A stretch of 64,000 bases of DNA, from positions 3,847,501 to 3,911,500 of the forward strand of contig JAQPZY010001549.1 in NCBI GenBank assembly GCA_029931535.1. The letters run 5' to 3'. How positions within the stretch are numbered: the stretch's first letter is position 1; each line of letters starts with the position of its first letter. Both the position numbers and the translations under genes were made by a program. This DNA is from Margaritifera margaritifera. Lineage: Eukaryota > Mollusca > Bivalvia > Unionida > Margaritiferidae. Shown piece after piece: positions 20,478-33,124 of this stretch. The notes under the pieces were generated by a model. That model saw only the letters and a program-made list of their open reading frames with translations. It was not told the DNA's origin and ran no database searches.

Positions 20478-20483
20478 GACGCC
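20478..20483. repeat. Target site duplication, right (GACGCC)
   Basis: Perfect match to 2796-2801. Confidence 0.95.
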
Positions 20484-20797
20484 AATCTGTTTAATAACAT
20501 GGGTAATTGGAAGATTTTATCAACTGGATACTCTGGTTATAAACAAAGGGCAAACAAAACATCTTTGTCAACAGTTCTGCATTACGAGTTATTCGTGCAT
20601 TCTGCAGCAGGGTTGTAAATTGAGACCCCAAATCATTTTTTTTCTACTTTGTCTGTTATTGCGCTTATCTTTATTCTGTGTTGCTGGCTATATATCTTGC
20701 GCACGTATAGCTTCTATTTATTGTTTCTTGGCTATCACGCATACTTGAGGTATTCTCCAACAGGTTAATTGGCCATACTTTACTTCTTTGTGCGCGC

Positions 20798-20846
<49 letters not shown>

Positions 20847-22814
20847 GTTAATTTTAATATTTACTATGTCACGGTTCTTCTACTTTTCCATTTTTCTGTA
20901 ACTACCGTTTTTACTGTCTTTTTTTAAAGTATTTGACGTTGCTCCAATATAAAAAATTCTTCAACTATCTAAAATGCGACCACTGTATGCTGGTCAGTAT
21001 AAACAAAAATTGGAGATAATAATCGTACAAATGCGATCTTGATCGAAATCGACAATTAAATTGATTTTCTGTTTCGAAACTGCATTTAGCCATTCAGAAT
21101 GTAAGCTTATGAATGAGTCCGTAACCGTATGCAATCAAATCACGTCCACGTGCTTTATTTTAATGGAACCAGCGTTCATGCACAACTAATAGGTAGATAC
21201 TTTTTACCATAAGGACAAAGTGAAAGCAAGACCTTATAAACATATGTGAATCCATTGGCTCATATGCGTGCATCATCTGACATTCTTATTGTTCAAATAG
21301 CTAATTTCAGTAAGAAAGTAATAGTTTACATCCATAACCCTAATGATCAAGCTTTAGAATCAATTAATATTGCAAGATATTTTGGAAACATAATACCTTT
21401 AGGTTGGAACCACCTAACCAAAAATAATAACTTAAATTTGTAATAAAATGGACGACTTATGGTGATTCAACATCCTTGCTGCCAAACACTCTACCATCGT
21501 ATATCCAGCATCATCGAGGCTTCCCGTCGTTTACACCATTCCATCTTTAGACATGACCGTGCAGGTCCTAGCTACTTGACTTATGTATTCATAAACTCCA
21601 TCCTCGTGCATTGCAACATATCAATGATAATTTGGTGACTCTCACCGACATAGGCCTTTTGAACAAATGTGTTTAAATGCCTGAATTTTTCAACAGTTTT
21701 TACACTTTCAACCCTATAATCGCTTTCTTTGTCCAAAAACGGATGACACACTGTAGTGTCACTATACGCTACATTTACAAGAGGATGATTCAGAGTAGAG
21801 AAACATATTGATATACTGATTCATGTAAATAGTTGAAAACTTCGACTAAACTGTTTACCAGTGTCCTGGATAACTACTTTGTCAATTACGGCACACTATT
21901 CAGAAATCACTTTTGACATTAAAATTAACCAACACGCCCCAACCACCGTGATTACCAAGCACTACATCATTACGCTAATGGACACTAACAGTGTACAGCG
22001 GATACTATTTTTTCAGTGGGATGAGGTTGAAAAAGGCAATCGATATCTATACTTATAGGTATTCATTACTTATAGGCATTCGTTACTTATCGGCATTCAT
22101 TACTTATAGGTAAATGAGACTTACAGATGTGTCAAAAGGAAGTCATCAAAGGCACTAAAAACATGGGAATTTTTGCTGGATAATGAATGACAGGAGGAAT
22201 TTTTGTCAAGAAGTCAGAAGTAAACATTCCGAATAAGGACGGGGGATCACAAACAGAATAGATGGTATATTGCTTGGCGTACTCAGAAAATGTCCCATAA
22301 ATATGACCTCGAGGTGTGTCCGTCTTTCATGTCAGGAATGACATATACATGTATACTGAAGTTTCGAGGGTTTTGATTGAGTCACTTCCGCATTGCTATA
22401 CGTATTGCCGTTTAGGATGACCTAGTACCAAAGTTACTAGAGATAAAACTATATCTATTTCATGGCTGTAAATATAACTGAAAGGGTTTTCTAAACACAT
22501 TTTCACTTCCTAAGTCAGTTATCGATTATCTTCTTTGATACAGAGCAACATATAAAATATCGAGAAAAAAGTAGAGTGTAAGTGCAAGTTTAATAATACG
22601 ATGCACACATCTCACTGAGCGCGTACTTATTTTTTTATCAAGTATATTGCCAGAGGTAAGGTACATATACTTATAACTGACTGATTTTGTTTTTCATTTT
22701 GGCGGCGGCGTCAACAGTTTGTTAAGGTTTAGGTTAAGATTTTTCATTTGATACATTTCCTAAACTCCCTGATAAATTCTCATTTCCTGACTTAGAAACA
22801 GCAAAAAATCAATG
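20484..22814. other. Non-coding region with GT microsatellite
   Basis: A (GT)n tract with a short GC start lies at about 20,792-20,840. A roughly 17-bp repeat (TTACTTATAGGCATTCA) occurs about four times at 22,057-22,110. Two short ORFs (21,246-21,443 and 21,861-22,058) have no recognisable domain and no support. Confidence 0.5.
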
Positions 22815-24015
22815 TTGGAAATATTGCAAAATTCTGTATCCCCAAATCACCACAGTGGTTATTGAAACCTCCTTAAATAATATTTGACCTTTGAGAATTT
22901 AAAAAGTCTTCAACAAATCCTCTCCTTTTTCAGAGTAAATTCAATAAAATCAGAGCCTCCTATTGTAGCCATACGTCCCTGTATACAGATGGTTCGAAAG
23001 ATGGAGACAAAGTTGGAACTGCCATTGTAACACCCCATGGCACCATCTCGAGCCGATTACCGGATAAAGCCTCAATTTTTACTGCAGAAACTACAGCCAT
23101 ATTAAAAGTTTTGAACTAAGTTGAAACCTCTCAAAAAACAAATTTCATCGTCTTTTGAGATTTCCTTTCCACACTGAAGGCCTTGCAGAGTCTTAAATCT
23201 GACAAGCTGTTAATATCCCAGATATTACAGAAACATGATGTTCTCATACAGTTTGGGAACAAGTATTCTGTAATGTTGGCTGCCTAGTCACATTGGCATA
23301 GAGGGTAATGAAAGGGCAGAAAAAGCAGCCAAAGCTGCCCTGCTGTCATCCGTTTCCGAATGGAAGATTCCATATACTGACATCAAATATTGTATAAATC
23401 AGTATGTTCGTCATACTTGGGAAAATATGTGGAATGTAAACTCCACAAACAAATTTAAGAACATCAAACCCACTATTGGAGAGTGGCATCCCTCGTATAG
23501 AACAATCAGAGAGATGAGGTGGTATTGTGCCGATCGCGTATCGGACACACATACCTGACTCACGCACACCTCCTGAAGGATGAATTTTGACCGAAATGTA
23601 TACCCTGCTAGTGTCCACTGACAGTGAAACACATCACTGTACAGTGTGTCGATTTCTATCCTGTGAGACAGACTATTTTGACGTAAACTGCTTGAAGAAA
23701 CTGAATGAGGACGTACCACTCGAGAAAATATTTGACATTTTAAGGAAATGCAGTTTACACAACAAATTTTAATCATGTTTGAAGGATTTTACATGTGTTA
23801 CCATTATCTGTTATTTTGTATACATTTTACAGAGTTTTAACATCGTTACGTTTTATATTTTATCTTGCTGTACTTAATGTTTACTTTTAATTGGAAGGGT
23901 TTATCTTCCTAAATTATGTGCAATTCCTTTTTACGATTTTGCGAACTTTAGCCTTAGCTGGCACTACATAGCCAATTTTGTGCTGATGTGCCGTAAAACA
24001 CTACTAGATACATAA
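22815..24015 (+). mobile_element. 5'-truncated non-LTR retrotransposon (RNase H end), copy 1
   Basis: It reads, with frameshifts and stops, the C-terminal part of a non-LTR polymerase. YTDGSKDGDKVG (first RNase H Asp, 22,982 on) is followed by ASIFTAET (Glu), HIGIEGNERAEKAAK (about 23,290-23,335) and then a Cys/His tail (HHCTVCRFLSCETD, 23,630-23,680). The ORF ends at 23,772. The 3' tail has TGCTGATGTGCCGTAAAACA and a short ATAAATA end. No reverse transcriptase domain is present, so it is 5'-truncated. A second copy is inverted at 50,582-51,655. Confidence 0.85.
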
Positions 24016-24029
24016 ATAGATTCTCATCA

Positions 24030-24900
24030 TAATCATACTTGGCATGAAACATTATGAATCTAAGACAATTTATGCATCATCCTCGCTTGCCCCTTTTAAC
24101 TTGGGGTACAGGTCATAGTCATAGAAATTTTGCGTTAAGGTGTTCGTTTTATAAAAATTGGGTTGTATTTTTTTTTTTTTAATACTTTTAACCTTAATTC
24201 CTTGATGGATTTTATTCGTACTTGGAATGAAACATTCTGAAACTGAAGTAATTCATTCTGCACACACTGTCTCGCTCCTTGGACTTTGGGGTTAAGATCA
24301 CAGTCTTGGAAAATTTGCGTTTTGGTTTTGGTTAACGTTTTTCATTTCCTTAAAATTCGAATCCCCTTCATAGATTTTGTTCTTACAAGGGATGCATCAT
24401 TATGAATCTGTGATATGCCCTCTCACCTCTTTGACTCTGGAGTCCAGATCACAGTCACGAAATAATTGACGTTTAGGTTTTGATTAAAGGTTTTCTATTT
24501 GCTAAAATTTCATAACCCCTTTATGGATTTCGTTCATAATTGGAATGAATCATTACGAAGCTATGAAAATTCATTCTGCAGAATGCTCGCTTGACCCTTT
24601 CACCTTGGGGTCAAGGTCAATGTCATGAAAAACTGCATGAAAGCTTTGATTCAATTTATTTTCATTTGATTATGTTTCCTAAACCCATCCATGGATTTTT
24701 GTCATACCTGGAATTAATCATTACGAAGGTGAGACAATTCATTCTGCGACACTACAGTGATAGAAAAGTTGCGTTTAGGTTTTGGCTAATTTCTTTTCAT
24801 TTGTTTTTATTTGCTTATGTTTCCTAAATCCTTTGATGGATGTTATTCATACTTAGGATGCATCATCATACAGCTAACCTTTCTATCTTGAGATCAAAGT
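24030..24900. repeat. Diverged tandem repeats of about 175 bp
   Basis: About five diverged units share CATTATGAATC / CTCGCTTGACCCTTT / TTGGGGTCAAGGTCA / TTTTCATTTG-CCTAAA blocks in the same order. No coding potential. Confidence 0.75.
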
Positions 24901-25619
24901 CAAACGTTGCACATCAATGCTTTTTCCGTGGGCGCGACACGCAGAGCCTCACGTTTTTGTTCATAATTTTGTTTATTTTTTCTTATTTCACTTTTCTATT
25001 TATTTACTTCAATTAAATAAATAGAACATCATTTCAAGTTGTTCGATAACTTGCTTTTCCGGTATCATTTTGTAAGCCATAGCACGTATGTGAACAATCT
25101 ATTACAATATTCAGTTTATATTGTTGAATAGTAGCCAGAAGTTGATTACATTCAAGACATACAGGTCGACAAAAGCCTTTGAAAGGCCATTCATGCTATG
25201 ACAAATCTAAATTCTATACCACTAAGGTGCCGCTGCCATCACCGAGCGTGTTGATTAGATGTTCAATTCAGAGCATTGTACTATCAGCACCTTAAGTATA
25301 ACATATTTGGATGCACCAGCTGGTGAAAGCAAGCATCAATGCAGTGGGCCACACAAAAATAGGCTGAAAACTGTACGAGAAGTTAGTGATATCCACTAAT
25401 AAGGACATTAATCTTCTTCTAAATAATACATTTGTCTTTTCCAACCATTTGGATGAAGGTTTTTGGGTTATGCATTAACTCATGTTAAACAAGTTTTGGG
25501 AAATTTGTTAGAAATTGTCCAGGAAGGGTTATTTTTGTAATGTCTGTGCAATGGTAATGCACAAATGATCAAATAAGCAAGGAATATTCAGATTTGGTGA
25601 CGTCATCGAAATTCACCCA
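24901..25619. other. Non-coding region, nothing recognised
   Basis: No ORF, repeat or RNA signature seen. Confidence 0.4.
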
Positions 25620-26260
25620 TTAACTCATTAACCCCGGGGGATTCTTTTCATTTTTGCGTGAAATGGGGGTAGGCAACGCATTTTTGGGGTTACTTCTGAA
25701 TGCAGCAAAACACATCTGCTTAAGAAAGTTTTTCCTTTAGCCGGATGCTTACGTGTATCAGAAACATTGTTTTTGATTGGCTATTACGCTCGTGCATGTG
25801 CAGAAGGGTAAAAGTTGGACTTCTTTTTTTTTTTCGTATTGGACCCTCGATTTTTGTGTCCTGGCCCCTTTTTACTCCAAATCTCAAACTTATCCTACTT
25901 TTTGCAAAGGTTCATCTGTCTGTGTGCAGTTCAGACCGGTCTGCTTTAGATCTAAGGCCAAAAGTCTAAAATCCGGACACAAGCTCCGGTTCCGAAACTG
26001 GCAATTTTCGACCTAAAACATTCGGGTCTAAAAAAAATGCATTTTGTTCACTGTACTTTTTAATGCGAGCAGAAAGTCGACATTATTTGGTATCATTGTA
26101 GAGTTACATCTGTCTACTTTCCTGCAATACCATCCACTTTAGTGTTTTCCTGCAATACCATCCACTTTAGTGTATCTTAAATGATGTTGACGTTACAGAG
26201 CTCGGTAGCAGGGTACAACCTCATGACGCGTAAACGTGGCGCTAGGGATTAATGAGTTAA
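25620..26260. mobile_element. TTAA-flanked MITE (piggyBac-type), 641 bp
   Basis: Left end TTAACTCATTAACCCC and right end (inverted) TTAACTCATTAATCCC give a 12-bp TIR CTCATTAAYCCC bounded by TTAA on both sides. TTAA duplications are typical of piggyBac elements. There is no transposase. Inside, a 31-bp segment (CCTGCAATACCATCCACTTT...) is tandemly duplicated at about 26,121-26,172. Confidence 0.8.
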
Positions 26261-27024
26261 AGCATACATGCCGTACTCAAACTAAAATTTGTATATTAAA
26301 AACTTCATGAATTCTTCAATTATTATACTTTTGTCGTTTATCATTACTTATATTACCATTCTTGTTACTTATGTTAATTAGTTTTATTACTGCTCCTGAT
26401 GAAAATATTGCTTCTACTTTTGCTAATGTAATAGTCTTTACTAACGTTCTCACATCTTACTCCACATGATTTGAATCACGTATATGTAGATGACTTATTG
26501 AACTTCACGTACCGAGAATGGGGTTTTAAACTAATATGCGAGCTGATAATATCATTCACGGTCATAAAATAATTTTGAAGCATACTGTTGTAACGTGTTG
26601 TATTCTTCTCATGAAAACATCTTTCTTTACCAATATTTCGCTGCGCTTTAAACGAACATGATCGCTCTAGAACGTCTTCAAGAGGTATGAACTGGAGATG
26701 AAGAGGGAAATCTGCAAGAACATTAAATATAGGCTTTTTTTATTTGTGTCATTGATACTCAAGGAATCGCAATTTTAGTACTCTACATTATGCAGTGGTT
26801 ACCAGTTGTCATCAATATCTCGAGAGAGCCAGTTTCAAAGGAAATGGAACTTAGCCAAGCTGATTCTAGATAAAACGAATAACTTTTGCGAAAGTGATTA
26901 CTTAATCACTGAGATATGTATGACACTTTATTGAAAGATCTAATATGAGAGGAAAGTTATCAGACGTAATTTGTTTCTCCAGGCTCGTTATGTATTTAAT
27001 CAGGGTGAACAGTGAATAGCTCGA
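26261..27024. other. Flank of Polinton 2
   Basis: A+T-rich DNA, nothing recognised. Confidence 0.4.
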
Positions 27025-27364
27025 AGTAGTTAAGGGGGTCGGTATGGCGCTTACTGAATTTAACATTAAGACAAATTTGGGCCGGTATGGGGCCCTTGGG
27101 AATTGAGCATGAGCGATTTATTGGGTCCAACGGGAATTTAGCATGGATTTTTTGGTATGGTTCCCTGTGGGAATTAACACTGCGGTAAATTTGGGTCGGT
27201 ATGGGGCTTATGGGAAATCCACGTTAACAAGTCTCTATGTTTTAAGGGGTCCTAAGGGACTTTAGCATGGATGGACACATATGGGGCCCTATGGGAATTA
27301 ATATTACGTCAAATTTGGGTCGGTATGAGGCCTTATGAGAAATCCATGATAAAAAGGATCGATG
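27025..27364 (+). repeat. Left TIR of Polinton 2, outer part
   Basis: Repeated modules of TTTGGGTCGGTATGGGGCCC / TATGGGAATTAACATTACG / GAGAAATCCATG pair with inverted sequence at about 43,440-43,671. Confidence 0.85.
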
Positions 27365-28194
27365 TGTTACAGGATTAGACTTGGGATATTAAAAACAGGC
27401 AAGACAATCCAGGTGTTAAAAATGGTTTTATTATGCATGTTGATGTTGTGCAGCATAATATATAAATCATGAAGATATTGACAATAAATACATTCAGTAC
27501 AAATATACATCACAATTCAGTCATCATCTTATTACTTAATTTGCATGCATATATGTTTCCATTTGAAAGAGATAAGGACAATAAAGTTAATGCACGTGAT
27601 GGACAAATAGAATGAAAGACATGTTCAATCAGGAAGAAAAGTGCACACAGTTCAGGTGTATGAACAATCAGCATGACAGAGCAATAGAGGGACAGAGCAA
27701 TAAAGCACAAACTTGCATGCATCTCTGTACCACTGCATGCATACAATAAGCAGACGGACAGACATGCACAGGGAGAAAACATTAGGCCAAGAAATGAACA
27801 GGTAGATTGAGAGTTTATAAAGTGTATAATGAGCTGAAGAACAGACAATAATTCCATTGGAATTCCATTTATCATATGCATTTCGTAGAGATCAATACAA
27901 ATTACATAAAAGCTGATATATCAGACATGCATATATATGGATATCATAGAAATCTAGCTACCTTATTATATGGCACAAAGGTTACATCTCAAGTAGCACA
28001 TTCTTTAGACATTCAAAAATCATCAAATTCATATCTGGGAATGCAAATAAATTGAAAAACTAATATCACATATGTATATGAGAGAGAGAGAGAGAGAGCG
28101 GACAGTGCTATCCCTGGATCCTGCAGGAGAATGATTGATAACATGAACAGAATGTTTAAATACCAATAAATAATATTTTGATACAGGTTAGAAT

Positions 28195-28276
28195 TTTTTT
28201 TTAATTCGTACTCTACTGAGATTCGAAGCCGGATCTGCGGGTTACGACACCCATCGCCTTGCCTGTAAGCACCAAC

Positions 28277-28280
<4 letters not shown>
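28195..28280 (-). other. Possible tRNA-derived SINE fragment
   Basis: On the minus strand, GGCTTCGAATCTC at about 28,216-28,228 resembles a pol III B box, followed by an A-rich stretch. The upstream side is replaced by the TA microsatellite. Too short to be sure. Confidence 0.3.

Positions 28281-28353
<73 letters not shown>
28280..28353. repeat. (TA)n microsatellite
   Basis: About 37 uninterrupted TA units. ORFs reading YIYIYI across it are artefacts. Confidence 0.98.
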
Positions 28354-28356
<3 letters not shown>

Positions 28357-28718
28357 TTGCCATAGAGTGTACTTGCAACATATGGACGTACATATTGAAA
28401 GTATGATCAACTATAGGTCAACAAAAACATTTTTCCGCCATCATTCTTCTTATGCGCAAATGATAAAACAAGATATTAAGATCACAAATGAATTAAATAA
28501 AAATGTCAAATATGTATATTTTCATTCTCTCTTATTCATTACGTAAAGTTCTCAATACGTTACTACCCTATAGTGAGAAATATCACCATTATATCAATAG
28601 TTGCTATTTAAAGCGATCTCATATTTTATACTTATCGTTTTAAAGTTGAAATGAAAAAAATGCTCATATTGCGAAGAAAACATGCAAATTGATAGACTAA
28701 GATATGCCAAAAGCACGG

Positions 28719-29229
28719 CATACTAACCCCATGCAATCCATGTATCAATTGGAATTATATTACATACTAACCCCATGCAATCCATGTATCAATTGGAATT
28801 ATATTGCATACTAACCCCATGCAATCCATGTATCATTTGGAATTAGCAATCCATGTATCAATTGGAAATATATTGCATACTAACCCCATGCAATCCATGT
28901 ATCAACTGGAATTATATTACATACTAACCCCATGCAATCCATGTATCAATTGGAATTATATTATATACTAACCCCATGCAATCCATGTATCAATTGGAAT
29001 TATATTGCATACTAACCCCATGCAATCCATGTATCAATTGGAATTATATTGCATACTATCCCCATCCAATCCATGTATCAATTGGAATTATATTAAATAC
29101 TAACCCCATGCAATCCATGTATCAATTGGAATTATATTATATACTAACCCCATGCAATCCATGTATCAATCGGAATTATATTACATACTAACCCCATGCA
29201 ATCCATGTATCAATTGGAATTATATTGCA
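28719..29229. repeat. 44-bp minisatellite
   Basis: About 11 units containing CATACTAACCCCATGCAATC and TGTATCAATTGGAATTATAT. Period 44 bp (28,719 to 28,763). One unit is truncated near 28,845. Confidence 0.95.
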
Positions 29230-29590
29230 AAAACCTACAAACAGGAAACGTTAGGAAATAATTTAATAAAGTGACGTAATCTAATGTTTATCACAAAGTG
29301 ATGAATACATGTTCAAAACATATGAACAGTTTTCAACTGACCAGTGGGAACATTGCTTATTACTTGTCCAGTAATTGGAACAAAACAGCTTTAACAGGTA
29401 ACCAGGGTTACCTAATTGCCTATAGCCTAGAACGAGACTACTTGAGCAGGTAATCCTGGCTCAAGATAGCCTAATTGACTAAATGGGTAGAACAAACGAA
29501 GAATAAGACAATAACTGAAACTGGCTACTTTAATGAAATTAAAAATGAATATTGTATAAAATGATACAATATATGATCCTGCTACAAATG

Positions 29591-29745
29591 TATTTTAGGT
29601 CCCTACAGGAATTTAACATCAGATTTAGGTTGGTATGGGGATGTATGGAAATTTAACAATACATTTGGGACACTATGGGGCCCTTTGGGAATTTAGCATT
29701 ACAGAAGTCATTAGAGCCCTTTGCAGGAATTTTAACAGAATGGAT
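29591..29745 (+). repeat. Left TIR of Polinton 2, inner part
   Basis: It continues the alignment with the right TIR (CATTTAACAT, GGTATGGGGATGTATGG, GGGACACTATGGGG) after the insertion. Confidence 0.75.
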
Positions 29746-29881
29746 TTACAGACAAATATACATCTAATGACAGACAAGAACCATACTGAGATTCACTGAT
29801 ATTGTGTTGTAACATCAGCACATGGATAGGTTATGTTCAAACACTGTTACAAGTTATACATCTGACGTAATGTTTATGTGT

Positions 29882-29884
<3 letters not shown>

Positions 29885-29940
<56 letters not shown>

Positions 29941-30060
29941 AGAGAGAGAGAGATTCAAATTGTGCTTGTTACCGAGATAAGATATTTTTCATATTGTGAT
30001 TGTTACTGAGAGAGAGAGAGAGAGAAAGAATGAGAGAGAGAGAGAGTGAAAGAGAGCAAG
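29885..30060. repeat. (GA)n microsatellites
   Basis: GA tracts at about 29,886-29,954 and 30,009-30,058 with few interruptions. Confidence 0.95.
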
Positions 30061-30319
30061 AGAACTTAAACCTAATACAAATATAATCACAAACAGCCAT
30101 TTAAAAAAAATTGTTTATACAATCCGCAAAAATAAATAGGTCCCGCTCAACTCAATAATGAACATAATTCACGAATGAGACAATAATGAAAAATGAAAAT
30201 GGAGGATTAAGGCAGTCCCTCCTCTTCATCAAGAATGCCTAAATTCTCAAAATAGGGTGAAAATTGAAGCCAGATATAATGCACAATATAATACCGTAAC
30301 AAAACAAAAAATAAGAAAC

Positions 30320-31040
30320 ATATTTACAGGGTTGTCAATATTGGTTAATGAGATCTGGGTTCCAATGTTCCATGACGGTTTTGACTTGCCATTAATTTAT
30401 ACTACGTTTTCGATCGAATGAGAAGAGACAACCTTAGGAATACCAAACCACAATTCTACTATTTCATCGTTTCTAGGAAAATAATATCCAAAACAAGTTA
30501 GTAAATAATCCAAAAGGAACCCAAGGCTTCGTTAATGAAGCACATAAACACAATATTGACCACACTCGATTCAATTACACACAACATTGTCCACACAAGA
30601 TTCAAATACACACACTATTCTGAACATTCGATTCAAATACACACATTATTGTCCACACACGAGTTAAATACACACAATATTGTTAATACGCGATTTAAAT
30701 ATTCACAATATTCTCCACACTCCATTCAAATACACACAATATTCTCCACACTCCATTCAAATACACACAATATTGTCCACACACGATTCAACTACACACA
30801 ATATTGTCCACACACGATTCAAATACACACAATATTCTCCACACTCGATTAAAATACACAAATATTGTCCCCGCACAATTAAAATACACACAATATTGTC
30901 AATACACGATTCAAATACAGACAATATTGTCCACATACGATTAAAATACACGCAATAGTGTCCACACTCCACACCATCGTGCCAATAATGTTTCTTCTTC
31001 TTGTACTGATCCATATTATCCACCTTCTTGCACAATTTGA
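30320..31040 (-). pseudogene. Protease remnant of Polinton 2
   Basis: The 3' part (30,320-30,540) aligns with 4,592-4,800 of Polinton 1. The active-site Cys segment (read as ECGHYCVYF at about 30,945-30,975) is followed not by the rest of the gene but by about 14 copies of a 31-bp repeat made from that same segment. Most of the N-terminal two thirds, including the His block, is missing. Non-functional. Confidence 0.8.
30540..30977. repeat. 31-bp minisatellite born from protease Cys motif
   Basis: Units such as ACACAATATTGTCCACACNCGATT-CAAAT repeat with period 31. The core ACACAATATTGTCCACAC is identical to the Polinton 1 sequence coding for VCGQYC at 4,807-4,824, and the array sits at exactly the homologous place. 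Confidence 0.9.
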
Positions 31041-31106
31041 ATATGTGGAGGTTGTTATCGTAGCTGTAATTCCTGTTCTTGATTTTGTATTTCCATGTTA
31101 GTAGCC

Positions 31107-32369
31107 TATGATCACTTCTCTCAGACTGTTGATTTCAAGGTATTGTTGAATTCTGCAAAATAGATCAAGTTCTCCGTGTTCTCGAGGGATAGACCAGGCT
31201 GAATTGATACACGTAGTTTTCCCGATTTTAAAGGGTAGAAATGTCCCTCGTCACGGCCTTGGTCTGGGTGAAATAGAATCCCCACAAAGAGTAACCACCC
31301 GCATAGTCGTCCTAGGAACCGCCATATGTGCTGGTGGTATCCAGTGTCATGTGGCTTCAAACGGAATCAAGAAAGATTTCAAGCAATTGTTATAGGTAAA
31401 ATTGGGTTCAAAAAGGTTTGCTACACAAAGTCTGATAGTCGCAGGCGACGCTGTAGTGATGGAGCTGGAAAGGGTTTCCATCAATAACTCCGTTCCTTTG
31501 AGGGTGCATTGCTGACGATGCCAATAAAAATACGTTTAAGTAACTAGCCCTGGAACACATGATCTTCAACCTTGATCGGAGTCCGGCAGCGAAGATAAAG
31601 GTTTTGATTTCCACTCGTTGCATGGGATACTTGGCCGTATTTCTGGTCAGAAACTGACTGATGCCGTTTCCTGCTTGTGGTAAAACTTTAACACGTCGCA
31701 CTTACAGTCTCGCTTATTTGATGATAGTTTTGAATCATTTGCGTTGGCCATCTTATGGAAGACTGTGCGTTTCCGATTCAGTGTCAGACGCACATTTTCA
31801 CCGTACAACAACTATTGGTATTGCAGCCAGAGGTCCGCGTGCAAATTATACATCATTTCCAAGCTACGACCCTATTTTGATTTTCTTTTGTTGGTCGTTT
31901 AATCCCACATTTTTATCTTCGTCATCCTGAGTCAAGACCGTGTCGTTGAACGCTTTGAGACTTCTAAATGTGTATTCTTGGAACCTTTTCCTTAATTGAG
32001 TGGATTCTCTAGGTAGGTTCGATAAGGTTGTGCCCATGCTGCTGCTGACATGTTTGTTTTTCAAGTTCAAATCCACTTCGCTGAACAAAGAATGCATATA
32101 ATTTTTGACGAGAGTCACTCTAGCCACTTGGTTTGGATTCATATTGTCGTTTATGACCACTTTCACTATGAGGTACAGGCAACTGTTATTGAGATCGATA
32201 TAGTCTTCGGTTTGCCCTTTGATTTCAACTGGATGGGAGCTGACGTCGTAATGGACGACAAAAGATGGAATTCCACGCACTTGGATTCTTTCATCTTCAT
32301 CACCTTTGGTGGCATGGCAAACAAATTGAGTTCTGTCTTGGAACATTCGCAAGGATCTCGGTGCATCAT
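31107..32369 (-). pseudogene. MCP: Major capsid protein of Polinton 2, degenerate
   Basis: Homologous along its length to 5,683-6,997. It has the N-terminal MMHRDPCEC start, a KGQTEDYIDL block at about 32,190-32,220, an EVDLNLKNK block and a GHFYPLKSGKLRV block near the C-terminus. At least four frame changes and stops. Confidence 0.9.
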
Positions 32370-32479
32370 CTTTGCTTTTGAATGATTTAGTAATCAAAAA
32401 TGTTCAAGTCTCTGACGGTTTTGTGTCTCTTTTTATTCTTACTGTGTCCATGTTATCTTAGTCTTTTTCAAGGACTCTT
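32370..32479. other. Site of the lost pX-like gene
   Basis: Only about 110 bases separate capsid and penton remnants where Polinton 1 has a pX-like gene of about 430 bp. Most of that gene is deleted. Confidence 0.6.
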
Positions 32480-33117
32480 TTTATCTTGTCTGACGCCTAC
32501 GTGGATGATAAAGCAATTGCTTTGACAGGGATGTAATGTGAATTTACAGGTGTTTCTCGGGACCCTCTTTTCCTGTCTGGAACATTGGCCTGGAGAAAAT
32601 ATGATGGACAGCCTATTGCAGTCGAGGCAAACCATGCGTAGACGATGATAGGGCGCATAACAGTCGATATTCACGCGTTTTTTGTTTTGTGTGCGCGTTG
32701 TTTTTATTTTTTTTCTTACGGCTGCATGGCGAAACTGATCGTTGAATATATTCCAAATGGTATCGATGATATCTCAAGCAATTATGTACTCGCTTTCAGG
32801 AATTCTCATGTCGTACAGATTCAGTTTGGCATTGGCTGCAGTTATCGTTTTTCTCCTAAAAGCCCAGACCTTTTCTGTTAAAATGTTCTTGTACTTGTTG
32901 GTATAGTATTTCTAGGACGAAATGCATTTGATCTCAGTTAATATTCAAGATTTGGGTGCGATGAATGATTTCTACCAAAGCTACTTACCAATGGGCTTCG
33001 TGGTCTAGTTGTATGGACTGAGGAAATTTCGTCATGAAACAACACATATTGCTGGTGGGAAGCGCATCGAGAGAACTGTCACAGGGTAAAGTCAAATAAG
33101 ATTGATTATTCAAAGTT
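32480..33117 (-). pseudogene. Penton-like minor capsid remnant
   Basis: Aligns with about 7,850-8,368 (for example TGGAGAAAATATGATGGACA against TGGAGAAAAAGTGATGGACA). The C-terminal half is largely missing and no long frame is left. Confidence 0.75.
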
Positions 33118-33124
33118 TGATCGT

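Larger units (their letters stand above)
27365..29590. mobile_element. Insertion of about 2.2 kb splitting the left TIR
   Basis: When the left TIR is aligned to the right TIR it stops near 27,364 and resumes near 29,591. The intervening DNA is therefore an insertion. It contains a (GA) tract, a tRNA-like B-box sequence, a (TA)n tract and a 44-bp minisatellite. I see no transposase and no clear target duplication. It may be a compound repeat. Confidence 0.65.

Noticed and set aside
21246..22058. Two short ORFs as host exons
   Set aside because: No domain, no splice-site pattern I can support, no neighbours.
27022..27027. Target duplication for Polinton 2
   Set aside because: The six bases before either possible start do not match those after 43,671.
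28213..28410. ORFs rich in YIYIYI (also 50,388-50,676 and 55,288-55,656)
   Set aside because: Pure TA microsatellite read-through.
28719..29229. CRISPR-like array
   Set aside because: Units are contiguous tandem repeats without unique spacers, in animal DNA. The same applies to the 23-, 31-, 42- and 53-bp arrays.
30535..30958. Ile/His-rich ORFs of 90-105 residues on the plus strand
   Set aside because: By-products of the 31-bp repeat derived from the protease gene on the other strand.
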